64,000 bases of DNA from Burkholderia cepacia ATCC 25416 (lineage in GTDB: Bacteria > Pseudomonadota > Gammaproteobacteria > Burkholderiales > Burkholderiaceae). Where the stretch lies: NCBI RefSeq assembly GCF_001411495.1, contig NZ_CP012981.1, positions 248,001-312,000 of the forward strand. Reading direction: 5' to 3'. The notes below the pieces were generated by a model. It saw only the letters and a program-made list of their open reading frames with translations. It did no database searches and was not told the origin of the DNA. The translations under genes were made by a program, and so were the position numbers. Shown piece after piece: positions 24,951 to 34,547 of the stretch (positions are counted from its first letter, which is position 1; the number at the start of each line of letters is the position of its first letter).

Positions 24951-26474
24951 GTGACCCAACCGAATCGCTACGATCTGCTCGTCGTCGGCGGCGGCATCAA
25001 CGGCGCGGGCATCGCGCGCGATGCGGCCGGCCGCGGCCTGTCGGTCCTGCTCTGCGAGCAGGACGATCTCGCGTCGCACACGTCGTCGTGCAGCACGAAG
25101 CTGATTCACGGCGGCCTGCGCTACCTCGAGTACAACGAGTTCGGGCTCGTGCGCAAGGCGCTGCAGGAGCGCGAGACGCTGCTGCGCGCGGCGCCGCACA
25201 TCATGGGGCCGCTGCGTTTCGTGATGCCGCACATGCCGAACCTGCGTCCGGCCTGGCTGATCCGTCTCGGCCTGTTCCTCTACGATCACCTCGCGAAACG
25301 CGAACTGCTGCCCGGCTCGCGCGGCATCGACATGCGCCGCCATGCGGCCGGCGCGCCGCTGATCGATTCGATCAAGCGCGGTTTCGTCTATTCGGACGGC
25401 TGGGTCGACGACGCGCGCCTCGTCGTCCTGAACGCGCTGGACGCGAAGGAGCGCGGCGCCGAGATCCTGACGCGCACGAAGCTGGTATCCGCCGAACGTC
25501 GCGGCGACGAATGGGAAGCGCGGCTGCAGAACGCCGACGGTTCGATCCGCGTCGTGCATGCGCGCGCGATCGCGAACGCGGCCGGCCCGTGGGTCGGCGA
25601 ACTGCTGCACGGCGCGCTCGGCCGCGGCGCGCATCACAGCGTGCGGCTCGTGAAGGGCAGCCACATCGTCACGCGCCGCCTGTTCGATCACGATCACGCG
25701 TACATCTTCCAGAACCCGGACAAGCGGATCATCTTCGCGATTCCGTACGAACACGATTTCACGCTGATCGGCACGACCGACGTCGAATACACGAGCGATC
25801 CCGCGAAGGTCGCGATCGATCGCGACGAGACGCAGTACCTGTGCGATTCGATCAACCGCTACTTCAAGCGCAAGATCTCGCCGGCCGACGTGCACTGGAC
25901 CTACTCGGGCGTGCGCCCGCTGCTGGAAGACGAGAACGCCGCGAACGCATCGGCCGTCACGCGCGACTACCGCCTCGAAATGGACGAAGGCGCGGGTGCG
26001 CCGCTGCTGTCGGTGTTCGGCGGCAAGATCACGACGTTCCGCAAGCTCGCGGAAGAAGCCGGCGACATGCTGAGCCGCGCGCTCGGCCGCGACGCGAAGA
26101 CCTGGACGGCCGGCGTCGCGCTGCCGGGCGGCGACATCGCGAACGCGAAGTTCGACGTGTTCGCCGCCGCGTTCGCGAAACGCCACCCGTGGCTGCCCGC
26201 CGCGCTCGCCCGCCGCTATGCGCGTGCATACGGCACGCGCGCGGAGCGCGTGATCGACGGCGCGAAGTCGCTCGCCGATCTCGGCACCGAAATCGCCCCG
26301 GGCATCCACGACGCCGAGCTGCGCTACCTGCGCGACACCGAATGGGCGACCTGCGCGCAGGACGTGCTGTGGCGCCGCTCGAAGCTCGGCCTGCACGTCG
26401 CGCCGGGCACGCTCGACGCGGTGACGGCCGCGGTCGACGCGTGGTTCGCCGCCGCGCACGCGCCGCAGGCCTGA
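24951..26474 (+). CDS. glpD: Aerobic glycerol-3-phosphate dehydrogenase
   Basis: The 507-residue flavoprotein starts at GTG with AAGGACAG upstream. It has the FAD-binding dinucleotide fold [20 protein letters not shown] at residues 8-27, the FAD oxidoreductase core to about 350, and the GlpD C-terminal helical domain with [15 protein letters not shown]. It oxidises glycerol 3-phosphate to dihydroxyacetone phosphate at the inner membrane and passes electrons to ubiquinone. It lies ahead of glpK and glpF (about 105 and 80 bases apart), so the three genes probably form one glycerol-use operon repressed by GlpR. Confidence 0.95.
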   Translation: MTQPNRYDLLVVGGGINGAGIARDAAGRGLSVLLCEQDDLASHTSSCSTKLIHGGLRYLEYNEFGLVRKALQERETLLRAAPHIMGPLRFVMPHMPNLRPAWLIRLGLFLYDHLAKRELLPGSRGIDMRRHAAGAPLIDSIKRGFVYSDGWVDDARLVVLNALDAKERGAEILTRTKLVSAERRGDEWEARLQNADGSIRVVHARAIANAAGPWVGELLHGALGRGAHHSVRLVKGSHIVTRRLFDHDHAYIFQNPDKRIIFAIPYEHDFTLIGTTDVEYTSDPAKVAIDRDETQYLCDSINRYFKRKISPADVHWTYSGVRPLLEDENAANASAVTRDYRLEMDEGAGAPLLSVFGGKITTFRKLAEEAGDMLSRALGRDAKTWTAGVALPGGDIANAKFDVFAAAFAKRHPWLPAALARRYARAYGTRAERVIDGAKSLADLGTEIAPGIHDAELRYLRDTEWATCAQDVLWRRSKLGLHVAPGTLDAVTAAVDAWFAAAHAPQA

Positions 26475-26580
26475 CCCGAATGCAGTAGCAGTTGCCGTAC
26501 CGACGTTGACTCACCGACGCGCCGCCCCACATGCGGCGCGCATCACAACTAAGCCAAATCCACGGATGGAGATGAGAGAC

Positions 26581-28083
26581 ATGCAGGATCAGTACATCCT
26601 CGCGCTTGACCAGGGCACCACGAGTTCCCGCGCGATGCTGTTCGATCGCCAGGGCAATATCGTATCGATCGCCCAGAAGGAATTCGAGCAGATCTACCCG
26701 CAACCCGGCTGGGTCGAGCACGACCCGCAGGAAATCTGGTCGACGCAAGCCGGCGTCGCCGCCGAAGCCGTCACGCGCACGGGCCTGAACGGCACGTCGA
26801 TCGCCGCGATCGGCATCACCAACCAGCGCGAAACCACGATCGTCTGGGATCGCGAGACCGGCCAGCCCGTCTACAACGCGATCGTCTGGCAGGATCGCCG
26901 CACGGCCGACTTCTGCGATTCGCTGAAAGCACAGGGCCTCGAGGCGAAGGTGCGCGCGAAGACCGGCCTGCCGATCGACTCGTACTTCTCCGGGACCAAG
27001 ATCCGCTGGATCCTCGACAACGTGCCGGGCGCACGCGAGAAGGCCAGGCAGGGCAAGCTCGCGTTCGGTACCGTCGACAGCTGGCTCGTGTGGAACTTCA
27101 CGAAGCATGAACTGCACGTGACCGACGTGACGAACGCGTCGCGCACGATGCTGTTCAACATCCACACGCGCGAGTGGGACAGCGAACTGCTCGAGCTGCT
27201 CGACATCCCGCGCAGCATGCTGCCGGACGTGAAGGCATCGTCGGAAATCTACGGTCACACGAAGACCACCGTGTTCGCGTCGAAGATCCCGCTCGCGGGC
27301 ATCGCGGGCGACCAGCAGGCGGCGCTGTTCGGCCAGATGTGCACGCAGTCCGGCATGGTGAAGAACACCTACGGCACCGGCTGCTTCCTGATGATGAACA
27401 CCGGCGACAAGCCGATCGAATCGAAGAACAACCTCGTCACGACGATCGCCTGGCAGATCGGCGACAACGTGCAGTACGCGCTGGAAGGCAGCATCTTCAT
27501 CGCGGGCGCGGTGGTGCAGTGGCTGCGCGACGGCGTCGGCATCATCAAGTCGGCCGCCGAAATCGAGGCGCTCGCCGCGAGCGTGCCGCACACCGACGGC
27601 GTCTACCTGGTGCCCGCGTTCGCCGGCCTCGGCGCGCCGCACTGGAACGCACGGGCGCGCGGCTCGGTGTTCGGCGTCACGCGCGGCACGACCTCCGCGC
27701 ACCTCGCACGGGCGGCGCTCGATTCGATCGCGTACCAGTCGCTCGACGTGCTGGCCGCGATGGAAGCCGATTCGGGCATCAGCATCGGCGAGCTGCGCGT
27801 CGACGGCGGCGCGAGCGCGAACGACCTGCTGATGCAGTTCCAGGCCGACCTGCTCGGCGTCGACGCGGTGCGTCCGCAGATCACCGAGACGACCGCGCTC
27901 GGCGCGGCCTACCTCGCGGGCCTCGCGATCGGCTACTGGAAGAACCTCGACGAAGTGCGCAGCCAGTGGCAGCTCGATCGCCGCTTCTCGCCGTCGATGC
28001 CGAAGGAGCAGGTCGAAAGCTGCATGGCCGGCTGGCAGCGCGCGGTACGCGCCGCGAAGGCGTGGGCCGACGATACCCAGTAA
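26581..28083 (+). CDS. glpK: Glycerol kinase
   Basis: The 500-residue FGGY-family kinase (E. coli GlpK has 502) starts [21 protein letters not shown] with the phosphate-binding loop, and contains [13 protein letters not shown] and the C-terminal FGGY signature [19 protein letters not shown]. It phosphorylates glycerol to glycerol 3-phosphate with ATP, trapping it inside the cell. The start chosen follows GGAGATGAGAGAC; the frame is open further upstream, with an ATG five codons earlier that is itself part of the Shine-Dalgarno region. It is the second gene of glpD-glpK-glpF. Confidence 0.96.
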   Translation: MQDQYILALDQGTTSSRAMLFDRQGNIVSIAQKEFEQIYPQPGWVEHDPQEIWSTQAGVAAEAVTRTGLNGTSIAAIGITNQRETTIVWDRETGQPVYNAIVWQDRRTADFCDSLKAQGLEAKVRAKTGLPIDSYFSGTKIRWILDNVPGAREKARQGKLAFGTVDSWLVWNFTKHELHVTDVTNASRTMLFNIHTREWDSELLELLDIPRSMLPDVKASSEIYGHTKTTVFASKIPLAGIAGDQQAALFGQMCTQSGMVKNTYGTGCFLMMNTGDKPIESKNNLVTTIAWQIGDNVQYALEGSIFIAGAVVQWLRDGVGIIKSAAEIEALAASVPHTDGVYLVPAFAGLGAPHWNARARGSVFGVTRGTTSAHLARAALDSIAYQSLDVLAAMEADSGISIGELRVDGGASANDLLMQFQADLLGVDAVRPQITETTALGAAYLAGLAIGYWKNLDEVRSQWQLDRRFSPSMPKEQVESCMAGWQRAVRAAKAWADDTQ

Positions 28084-28165
28084 TCGTCAGCCATCCGGAC
28101 GAAATACAACAACACCGGCGGACCGCGCTCGCGCGCGAGTCCGCGATGACATACGAGAGACAACC

Positions 28166-28882
28166 ATGTCACCTTATATTGCAGAGTTCATCGGCACAGC
28201 GATCCTCGTGCTGCTCGGCAACGGCGCGGTCGCAAACGTGCTGCTTGCAAAGACCAAGGGCAAAGGCGCGGACCTGATCGTGATCGTGATGGGCTGGGCG
28301 ATGGCTGTATTCGTCGCCGTCTACGTGACCGCGTCGTTCAGCGGCGCGCACCTGAACCCGATCGTCACCATCAGTCTCGCGCTCGCGGGCAAGTTCGCGT
28401 GGTCGAAAGTCGGCGGCTACATCCTCGCGCAGATGCTCGGCGGGATGGCGGGCGCCCTGCTCGTGTGGCTCGCGTATCGCCAGCACTTCGCGAAGGAAGC
28501 CGATGCGGACCTGAAGCTCGCGGTGTTCTGCACGGCGCCCGCGATCCGCAGCGTCACGCACAACGTGCTGACCGAAGCGATCTGCACGTTCGTGCTGATC
28601 CTCGGCGTGCTGTACCTCGCGTCGCCGCAGGTCGGCCTCGGCGCGCTCGACGCGCTGCCCGTCGGCCTGCTCGTGCTCGGCATCGGCATTTCGCTCGGCG
28701 GCCCGACCGGCTATGCGATGAGCCCGGCGCGCGACCTGTCGCCGCGCATCATGCACGCGCTGCTGCCGATCCCCGGCAAGCGCGACAGCGACTGGCGCTA
28801 TGCGTGGGTGCCCGTCGTCGGCCCGCTGCTGGGCGGCGCCGCGGCGGCCGGCCTGTACCTGCACCTGCACGCGATGGCCTGA
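28166..28882 (+). CDS. glpF: Glycerol facilitator, aquaporin family, with altered NPA boxes
   Basis: The 238-residue protein has six membrane segments and the two half-helix loops of the MIP family. The usual Asn-Pro-Ala boxes are changed: the first reads GAHLNPIVT (Asn64-Pro65-Ile66), and the second YAMSPARDLSPR (Ser186-Pro187-Ala188, with the conserved Asp of the selectivity filter Arg-Asp pair kept). Ser for Asn in the second box occurs in some glycerol facilitators, so transport may be unaffected. The position after glpD and glpK and the D after the second box, typical of glyceroporins, favour glycerol rather than water. GAGAGACAACC precedes the ATG. A hairpin follows the gene. Confidence 0.93.
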   Translation: MSPYIAEFIGTAILVLLGNGAVANVLLAKTKGKGADLIVIVMGWAMAVFVAVYVTASFSGAHLNPIVTISLALAGKFAWSKVGGYILAQMLGGMAGALLVWLAYRQHFAKEADADLKLAVFCTAPAIRSVTHNVLTEAICTFVLILGVLYLASPQVGLGALDALPVGLLVLGIGISLGGPTGYAMSPARDLSPRIMHALLPIPGKRDSDWRYAWVPVVGPLLGGAAAAGLYLHLHAMA

Positions 28883-28895
28883 TCTCGGCCTGACC

Positions 28896-28926
28896 GAAGC
28901 GCGCGGCCGCCACCGCCGCGCGCTTC
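28896..28926. terminator. Hairpin terminator after glpF
   Basis: A perfect 12-bp stem GAAGCGCGCGGC/GCCGCGCGCTTC with a 7-base loop lies 13 bases after the glpF stop, followed by ATGCTCCTTTC. It also ends at the stop of a small minus-strand ORF, so it may serve both. Confidence 0.6.
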
Positions 28927-29215
28927 ATGCTCCTTTCTTCGCGCCGCCTCCGCCACGTTCGCGCTGGCGGTCGCCCCCGGCCGACACCGGCGACTTCCGC
29001 CTCACGCCCGCATCCGCCGCGCCCCCCGGGTTCACGTCGATCCCGCGTTCGACCAGCATGCCCGCCACGCGCATTTCCTCGACGAACACCACCGCGCGGC
29101 CGAATCCGCGCACGGCATCGGGAAAACTTGCCGAAGCGTCGCGCGGCACGCGCGTGAAAGCACGTATGATGGCGAATTGATCTGCGTCGCCGACATTCCG
29201 CTTCTTCACCACCAT
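28925..29215 (-). CDS. Small hypothetical protein (up to 96 aa)
   Basis: I do not recognise this product. Its codons carry the strong G/C third-position bias of real genes in this genome, and it contains a plausible buried segment FGRAVVFVEEMRVAGMLVERG followed by a Gly/Arg/Lys-rich tail, which argues for a coding region. The ATG at the right end overlaps the start codon of the divergent HAD gene, and the first 20 codons have less biased third positions, so the true start may lie further inside. It ends at the glpF hairpin. It may instead be a chance frame. Confidence 0.45.
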   Translation of the reverse strand: MVVKKRNVGDADQFAIIRAFTRVPRDASASFPDAVRGFGRAVVFVEEMRVAGMLVERGIDVNPGGAADAGVRRKSPVSAGGDRQRERGGGGAKKGA

Positions 29216-29900
29216 GCTCGATCACCTCATCTGCGACTGCGACGGCGTGCTCGTCGACAGCGAAGTCATCGCCGACCGCGTGCTGCTCGAAACGCTGTCC
29301 TCCACGTTCCCGAACATCGATTTCGAAGCCGCCGCGAAGTCGGCGTTCGGCCAGCAGACGTCGCGCTTCCTGGCCGGGATCGAATCCCGCTTCGGGATCG
29401 AGATGCCCGCCAACTTCATCGAAACGATCGAGCACAACATCGAGAGCGCGCTGGCGCAATCGCTCGCGCCGATCACCGGCGTACGCGACGCGCTGCTGCA
29501 GGTGAGCCTGCCGGCGGCCGTCGTGTCGAACAGCCGGCTCGCGCGCGTGCGCAGTTCGCTGAAGCGCGCATCGCTCACCGAGATCTTCGGCGATCGCGTG
29601 TTCAGCTCAGAGCAGGTGGCGCGGCCGAAGCCCTACCCCGACGTCTACCTGCATGCGGCGCAAACGCTCGGCGTCGCGCCGGCGCGCTGCATCGTCGTCG
29701 AAGACAGCGTGTCCGGGCTGAATGCCGCGCGTGCGGCGGGCATGAAGACGATCGCGTTCGTCGGCGCGAGCCACATCCCCGACAACTACGCGGACGCGCT
29801 GCGCGCGATGGGCATCACGCGGATCATGCGCAGGATGGACGAGCTGCCGGCGTTCGTCGAAGCCGGCATGCGCGGCGAATTCGGGGACGTACAGTCCTGA
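29214..29900 (+). CDS. HAD-superfamily phosphatase (beta-phosphoglucomutase/sugar phosphatase-like)
   Basis: The 228-residue protein has all haloacid dehalogenase motifs: motif I CDCDGVLVDSE with nucleophile Asp8 (DCDG), motif II VVSNSRL, motif III Lys in ARPKPYPDVY and motif IV VVEDSVSGLNAA. The helical cap inserted between motifs I and II is of the subclass seen in small sugar phosphatases and YieH-like 6-phosphogluconate phosphatases. Cytoplasmic; its substrate is probably a phosphosugar but cannot be fixed from sequence. It is a single gene followed by a symmetrical hairpin (29909-29935) without a T-run. Confidence 0.88.
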   Translation: MLDHLICDCDGVLVDSEVIADRVLLETLSSTFPNIDFEAAAKSAFGQQTSRFLAGIESRFGIEMPANFIETIEHNIESALAQSLAPITGVRDALLQVSLPAAVVSNSRLARVRSSLKRASLTEIFGDRVFSSEQVARPKPYPDVYLHAAQTLGVAPARCIVVEDSVSGLNAARAAGMKTIAFVGASHIPDNYADALRAMGITRIMRRMDELPAFVEAGMRGEFGDVQS

Positions 29901-29908
29901 CGGTCGTT

Positions 29909-29935
29909 CAGGCCCGGTCAGGCTGACCGGGCCTG
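29909..29935. terminator. Symmetrical hairpin between HAD and ribB genes
   Basis: The perfect 12-bp arms CAGGCCCGGTCA/TGACCGGGCCTG with a 3-base loop lie between the convergent HAD and ribB genes. There is no T-run, so its role as terminator is tentative. Confidence 0.4.
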
Positions 29936-30006
29936 TCCGGCGTGCGCCGCTTCACGCACGCCGTGCCACGGGCGCATGAACGCGCCCGCTTTCCCCTTCC
30001 CTTCAC

Positions 30007-30717
30007 TCAGGCCGGTTCGCAGCAGCGCTCGCGCGCGGCGGCCAGCGCCTCGCGGAACTCGACGAGTTCCGCGATCGTCAGCATCGGCAGCCCGTGCCGT
30101 TGCGCGAAACGCTCGACATCGTCGCCGCGCGTCATCGTGCCGTCGGGATTCATCAGCTCGCACAGCACGCCGGCCGGCTTCAGGCCCGCGAGGATCGACA
30201 GGTCGACCGTGCCTTCGGTGTGACCGCGGCGTGCCAGCACGCCGCCCGGCTGCGCACGCAACGGAAACACGTGGCCGGGGCGCACGATGTCGTGCGGCTT
30301 CGCCCCTTCGGCGATCGCCGCGCGGATCGTCGTCACGCGATCGGCCGCCGATACGCCCGTATGCACGCCTTCGCGTGCCTCGATCGAGACGGTGAACGCG
30401 GTGCCGTTGCGGCTCTCGTTGGTCTGCACCATCGGCGGCAGCTCGAGCGCGCGCACCGTGTCGTCGGTCAGGCACAGGCACACGATGCCGCTGCACTCGC
30501 GGATCAGCAGCGCCATCGTCTCGGGCGTGATGCGCTCGGCGGCAACGATCAGGTCGGCTTCGTTCTCGCGGTCGTGGTCGTCCTGCAGCACGACCGCACG
30601 GCCTGCGCGCATCGCATCGAGCGCGGCGGCGATGCGCGGCGGCACCGGTTCGGAATCCAGCAACGGGAGATCGGCAAAGGCGTCGGCAGGTGCCGACGAA
30701 ACGGACATCAAGGACAT
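30007..30717 (-). CDS. ribB: 3,4-dihydroxy-2-butanone-4-phosphate synthase, monofunctional
   Basis: The 236-residue protein contains the RibB signature [17 protein letters not shown] (acid residues binding Mg2+ and ribulose 5-phosphate), [13 protein letters not shown] and [15 protein letters not shown]. It converts ribulose 5-phosphate to 3,4-dihydroxy-2-butanone 4-phosphate and formate in riboflavin synthesis. The length matches stand-alone RibB; no GTP cyclohydrolase II domain is fused. The chosen ATG gives MSLMSVSS; six extra codons upstream are possible. About 125 bases upstream ends an FMN riboswitch on the same strand, so expression falls when FMN is high. The gene stands apart from other rib genes, which suggests a flavin-regulated supplementary copy. 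Confidence 0.94.
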   Translation of the reverse strand: MSLMSVSSAPADAFADLPLLDSEPVPPRIAAALDAMRAGRAVVLQDDHDRENEADLIVAAERITPETMALLIRECSGIVCLCLTDDTVRALELPPMVQTNESRNGTAFTVSIEAREGVHTGVSAADRVTTIRAAIAEGAKPHDIVRPGHVFPLRAQPGGVLARRGHTEGTVDLSILAGLKPAGVLCELMNPDGTMTRGDDVERFAQRHGLPMLTIAELVEFREALAAARERCCEPA

Positions 30718-30841
30718 GTGAAACGCTCCTCGCAAATACGGTTTGGGCGAAAAACGTTTCAGGGCATTGCAAACAGACAGAACGACAACCCGCTTCGCGC
30801 ATGTGGCGAAGCGGCCCTGGCGGACATGACTATCTGCACAT

Positions 30842-30979
30842 CTTCTCTCATCCGGACTGTGACCGTCGGCTCTGGCATTCGACCAGATCTGCTGACCCCG
30901 CGCGGATGCGCGGGCGCTCGCGGGCTCGCCGGCTTACGCCAGCCTACCGCCGGTGGGGAATTTCGCCCCGCCCTGAAGA
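30842..30979 (-). ncRNA. FMN riboswitch (RFN element) upstream of ribB
   Basis: On the minus strand the conserved RFN blocks occur in order: CTTCAGGGCGGGGCGAAATT, CCCCACCGGCGGTA, then AGCCCGCGAGC, then AGATCTGGTCGAATGCCAGA and GCCGACGGTCACAGTCCGGA, ending TGAGAGAAG. These are the hallmarks of the FMN-sensing aptamer, with a variable arm of alternating G/C in the middle. It precedes ribB by about 125 bases, so it is expected to shut down ribB expression when FMN binds. No second gene for it to control is seen. Confidence 0.96.
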
Positions 30980-31172
30980 CGCACTGATTGCCGGACGGGA
31001 CAACCCCGTCAGCGGCGGGCCAAGCATACAACAGCTGCGCGCGCGGCGCAGTGAACTCAAGCTAAAACCTTACCGACGACCCTGTCTAACGGCATCGTCC
31101 GAACGGCCGACGAACGACCCGCGATCCCGCGCGAACGACGGGAACGCGGCCCGCTCCGGGCGGCCTGCGCGA

Positions 31173-31865
31173 TCAGCCGGCCGCGTGCGCGGCATGTGCC
31201 GCATCGGGCACGAGCCAGCGCGGCGGCACCTCGGGGCTCACCGTCACGCGAAACGCGCGCGCCTCGCTGTCGCCCGGGTTGCGCAGGCTGTACGGCTGGT
31301 CGGCGTCGAACACGATCGCATCGCCGGTCGCGAGCAACTGGCGGCGGTCGTGCACGCTGACTTCCAGCGTGCCCTCGCTGACGACGAGGTTGACCGTCGT
31401 GCCGGGCGCGCGGCGTGCGCCGGGCTCCGTGTGCAGCGGCGCGATCCGCAGCTCGTGGAATTCGGCCGCGGCCGGCTCGCCTTCCGGATAAAGCGCGCGC
31501 GCCGAGAAGCGGCCGTTCGAGCTGACGACGCGCGACGCGCGCTCGGCCGCCAGGTGCTCGAAGCCGTTCACCGCATGGCGGCGCAGGAACGCGGCGACCG
31601 AAACCTTCAGCGCCGCGGCGATCTTGCAGAGGACCTTGATCGACGGCACGCTGCGCGCCGACTCGATCTGCGCGAGCATCGCGCGCGACACGCCGGACAG
31701 CCGCGCGAGCGCATCGAGCGACAACTGCCGCTCGGCACGCAACCGCGCGAGGTTCACGCCGACGACCTGCTCGAGAACATCGAGCGACGCGGACGCCCGC
31801 GCATCGGCGGCGTCGCCGGACTCGAAGGAAGACACGTCGCGCACGAGCGCCAGGGATGAAGACAT
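31173..31865 (-). CDS. XRE-type regulator with C-terminal cupin
   Basis: The 230-residue protein has a helix-turn-helix of the XRE family at about residues 40-95 (RLRAERQLSLDALARLSGVS, then MLAQIESARSVPSIKVLCKI). A cupin domain follows at about 145-220 (EFHELRIAPLHTEPGARRAPG, then DAIVFDADQPYSLRNPGDSE). Such fusions are metabolite-sensing repressors or activators of amine, sugar or amino acid genes. The ATG start gives MSSSLALVRDV, preceded by GGAGGCAATGC; the frame upstream is not family-like. It lies between the ribB riboswitch and a drug-type efflux gene, without an obvious target of its own; autoregulation is possible. Confidence 0.87.
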   Translation of the reverse strand: MSSSLALVRDVSSFESGDAADARASASLDVLEQVVGVNLARLRAERQLSLDALARLSGVSRAMLAQIESARSVPSIKVLCKIAAALKVSVAAFLRRHAVNGFEHLAAERASRVVSSNGRFSARALYPEGEPAAAEFHELRIAPLHTEPGARRAPGTTVNLVVSEGTLEVSVHDRRQLLATGDAIVFDADQPYSLRNPGDSEARAFRVTVSPEVPPRWLVPDAAHAAHAAG

Positions 31866-32075
31866 AGCATTGCCTCCGGGCCGCTGTGCGGCCCTGCGTA
31901 TGGGGTAAGCCGGGATGGGGAATCGGGTTGCGCCAGCAACGGCGCGTATCGAAACGCTATCACCCGGCCTTGCACCGGCAAACGAAGTTATCTTCACACC
32001 GTTATCAGCATCGCGGAGGAATGCGTTTCTCGCGCCCCGTTTCCTGCCGCTATCGCGTCGCGCCGCGGGGCTCGC

Positions 32076-33251
32076 TCATTGCGCCGCCGGTGCCGCACCG
32101 CGTGCCGACCCGCGCGTGTCGAGCCGCATCGCGAACCATGTGACGACGAGCGCCGCGAACGTCACCGCGACGGCGACCCACGGCAGCGCATCGAGCGCGA
32201 GGCCGTGTTCCAGCGCAAGGCCGCCGAGCCACGCGCCGCCCGCATTGCCGACGTTGAACGCGCCGATGTTGAGCGTCGACGCGAGATGCGGCGCGCTCGC
32301 GGCCTTCTCGACCATGCGCGCCTGCAGCGGCGGCACCGTCGCGAACGCGGCGATCCCCCACACGAACACGGTGACGGCGGCCACGACCGGCAGGTGGCTC
32401 GTCTTCGCGAAGACGGCCATCACGGCCATCAGCGCGACGAGGATCGCGATCAGCGACGGCATCAGCGCGCGGTCGGCGAACTTGCCGCCGAGCGTGTTGC
32501 CGATCGTCAGCCCCGCGCCGAACAGCACGAGGATCAGCGCGACCGAGCGCGGCGAAAAACCCGACACGGTCTCGAGAATCGGCGCGATGTACGTGAACAC
32601 GACGAACACGCCGCCGAAGCCGAGCACGGTCATCAACAGCGCGAGCCACACCTGCGGCTCCTTCAGCACGCGCACTTCGTGGCCGAGGCCGGCCGGCCCG
32701 CTGTCGTGACGGTTCGGCACGAGCGCGGCGACGCCGCCGAGCGCCAGCACGCCGAGCACGGCGACGATCCAGAACGACGCGCGCCAGCCGAGCAGTTGCC
32801 CGACGAACGTGCCGAACGGCACGCCGAGCACATTCGACAGCGTGAGCCCCGTGAACATCAGCGCGATCGCGCTCGCGCGCTTGTCGGCCGGCACGAGCGA
32901 CGCGGCGACCACCGCGCCGATCCCGAAGAACGACCCGTGCGCGAACGACGTGACGACGCGCGCGACCATCAGCATCGCGTAGCCGGACGCGGTCGCGCAC
33001 AGCACGTTGCCGACGATGAAGATCGCCATCAGCAGCTGCAGCGCGGCCTTGCGCGGCATGCGGCTCGTCAGCACCGCGAGCAGCGGCGCGCCGGCCGCGA
33101 CACCGAGCGCGTAGCCGGTGACCAGCAGGCCGGCCGACGGCAGCGACACGGCCAGGTCGTGCGCCACTTCGGGCAGCAGGCCCATGATGATGAACTCGGT
33201 GGTACCGATGGCGAAGGCGCTGATCGCAAGCGCCAGTAACGGAATGGGCAT
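32076..33251 (-). CDS. MFS efflux transporter (AraJ/DHA1-type)
   Basis: The 391-residue protein has twelve predicted membrane segments. Signature features of DHA1-type efflux proteins include GTTEFIIMGLLPEVAHDL, the loop between segments 2 and 3 (LTSRMPRKAALQLLM) and the motif region near GALAPFLGG-like GVPFGTFVGQLLGW. The subgroup AraJ/YdhP exports sugars, purine analogues or drugs. The start is the ATG giving MPIPLLALAISAFAIG. It is divergent from a LysR gene 145 bases away, which is the usual layout of a regulated efflux pair. The real substrate cannot be read from sequence. Confidence 0.88.
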   Translation of the reverse strand: MPIPLLALAISAFAIGTTEFIIMGLLPEVAHDLAVSLPSAGLLVTGYALGVAAGAPLLAVLTSRMPRKAALQLLMAIFIVGNVLCATASGYAMLMVARVVTSFAHGSFFGIGAVVAASLVPADKRASAIALMFTGLTLSNVLGVPFGTFVGQLLGWRASFWIVAVLGVLALGGVAALVPNRHDSGPAGLGHEVRVLKEPQVWLALLMTVLGFGGVFVVFTYIAPILETVSGFSPRSVALILVLFGAGLTIGNTLGGKFADRALMPSLIAILVALMAVMAVFAKTSHLPVVAAVTVFVWGIAAFATVPPLQARMVEKAASAPHLASTLNIGAFNVGNAGGAWLGGLALEHGLALDALPWVAVAVTFAALVVTWFAMRLDTRGSARGAAPAAQ

Positions 33252-33396
33252 GACGTTCTCCGAAAAGACGGCGGACGCGGCGTCCGGTCGGTGCCGCACC
33301 GCACAAAAGGCAGGATGTGCGCATTGTCCCGAAGACATCGATATTTGATAATTGGCGTGGCGTTTGAACCATTTTCAAATATTTCTGGAAAATCGC

Positions 33397-34329
33397 ATGG
33401 ACCGACTGGGCGATATCCGGCTGTTCGTCGAGGCGGCCGAACTGGGCAGCCTGTCCGCCGCCGGGCGCAAGCTGAACCTCACGCCGGCCGCCGCGAGCGC
33501 GCGCCTCGCGAAGCTCGAGGCGGCGGTCGCCACCCGGCTGTTCGACCGATCGACCCGGCAGTTGCGGCTCACCGACGAGGGCCGCCTGTACCTGAACGGC
33601 TGCCGGCAGGCGTTGCAGGCGCTCGACGACGCAAACGCGCTGCTCCAGGCCGGCCGCAACGTGGTCGCCGGCCGGGTGCGGCTGTCGGCGACGTCCGATT
33701 TCGGCCGCCGCCGGCTGCTCGACTGGCTCGACGAATTCAACGCGCTTCACCCGGACGTGACGTTCTCGCTGACGGCGTCCGACTCGACGGTGAACCTGTG
33801 GCAGGACGAGATCGACCTCGCGATCCGCTTCGCCGCGCCGCCCGACGGCGCGCTGATCGCCCGCCGGCTCGCCGCGGACCGGCGCGTGCCGTGCGCGGCG
33901 CCGTCGTTCGTCGAACGCCACGGCGTGCCGCGCGATCCGCACGATCTGGCCCGATTTCCATGCAACGTGATCACGGTCGCGTCCGGGCCGATGAACACGT
34001 GGCGCTTCACGCGCGGCGACGACACGCAGACCTGCACGGTGCCGCTCGCCACCGCGTTCGAGACCAACGACGGCGGCCTCGCCCGCGAATGGGCGCTGCG
34101 CGGCCGCGGCATCGTGCTGAACTCGATCTGGGATGTCGCCGACGACATCCGCGCCGGGCGGCTCAAGGTCCTGCTGCCCGACTGGCGGCACCAGAGCGCG
34201 CCGCTGCACGCGATCTATCCCGGCAAGCGCTACATGGCGCCGCGCGTGCGCGTGCTGCTCGACTTTCTCGCCGAACGCTTCGCGCGCGAGGAAGCCGCGC
34301 ACGACGACCTGCTGAACGCGTGCCGCTGA
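33397..34329 (+). CDS. LysR-family regulator of the adjacent efflux gene
   Basis: The 310-residue protein has the LysR helix-turn-helix at residues 1-62 (GDIRLFVEAAELGSLSAAGR, then KLNLTPAAASARLAKLEA) and the effector domain from about 90. It belongs to the large group with short linker and RARFS-type C-terminus. The start ATG gives MDRLGDIRLFVEA; an in-frame ATG 15 codons upstream adds non-conserved residues. It is divergent from the AraJ-like efflux gene and probably controls it, and itself, from the shared 145-base spacer. The spacer contains AT-rich stretches (TTGATAATTGG and TTTTCAAATATTTC) that may include the operator. Confidence 0.9.
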   Translation: MDRLGDIRLFVEAAELGSLSAAGRKLNLTPAAASARLAKLEAAVATRLFDRSTRQLRLTDEGRLYLNGCRQALQALDDANALLQAGRNVVAGRVRLSATSDFGRRRLLDWLDEFNALHPDVTFSLTASDSTVNLWQDEIDLAIRFAAPPDGALIARRLAADRRVPCAAPSFVERHGVPRDPHDLARFPCNVITVASGPMNTWRFTRGDDTQTCTVPLATAFETNDGGLAREWALRGRGIVLNSIWDVADDIRAGRLKVLLPDWRHQSAPLHAIYPGKRYMAPRVRVLLDFLAERFAREEAAHDDLLNACR

Positions 34330-34419
34330 CGGCCGGCGCATCGCGGCTCGAGGGTCGGAACGCGCCGGCCGGCGTCGCGCGGCCGCAACCCGCCGCCCGT
34401 CCCGGGCAGCATGAAAAGC

Positions 34420-34425
34420 TATAAT
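34420..34425 (+). promoter_or_regulatory. -10 element upstream of miaB
   Basis: A perfect TATAAT lies about 120 bases before the miaB ATG in an otherwise G+C-rich spacer. No good -35 is visible at 16-18 bases, so the promoter is only suggested. Confidence 0.35.
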
Positions 34426-34547
34426 GGAAAGCTTTCCCGACGGCTTTTCACATGCTGGCTGCGCGCCATCCGCGTGCAGCGCGCGCGGCCGTCCCGATTC
34501 ACTCTTGACGACGCCCCCAGGTCAACCACTGCGAACGGCGAATCCCC

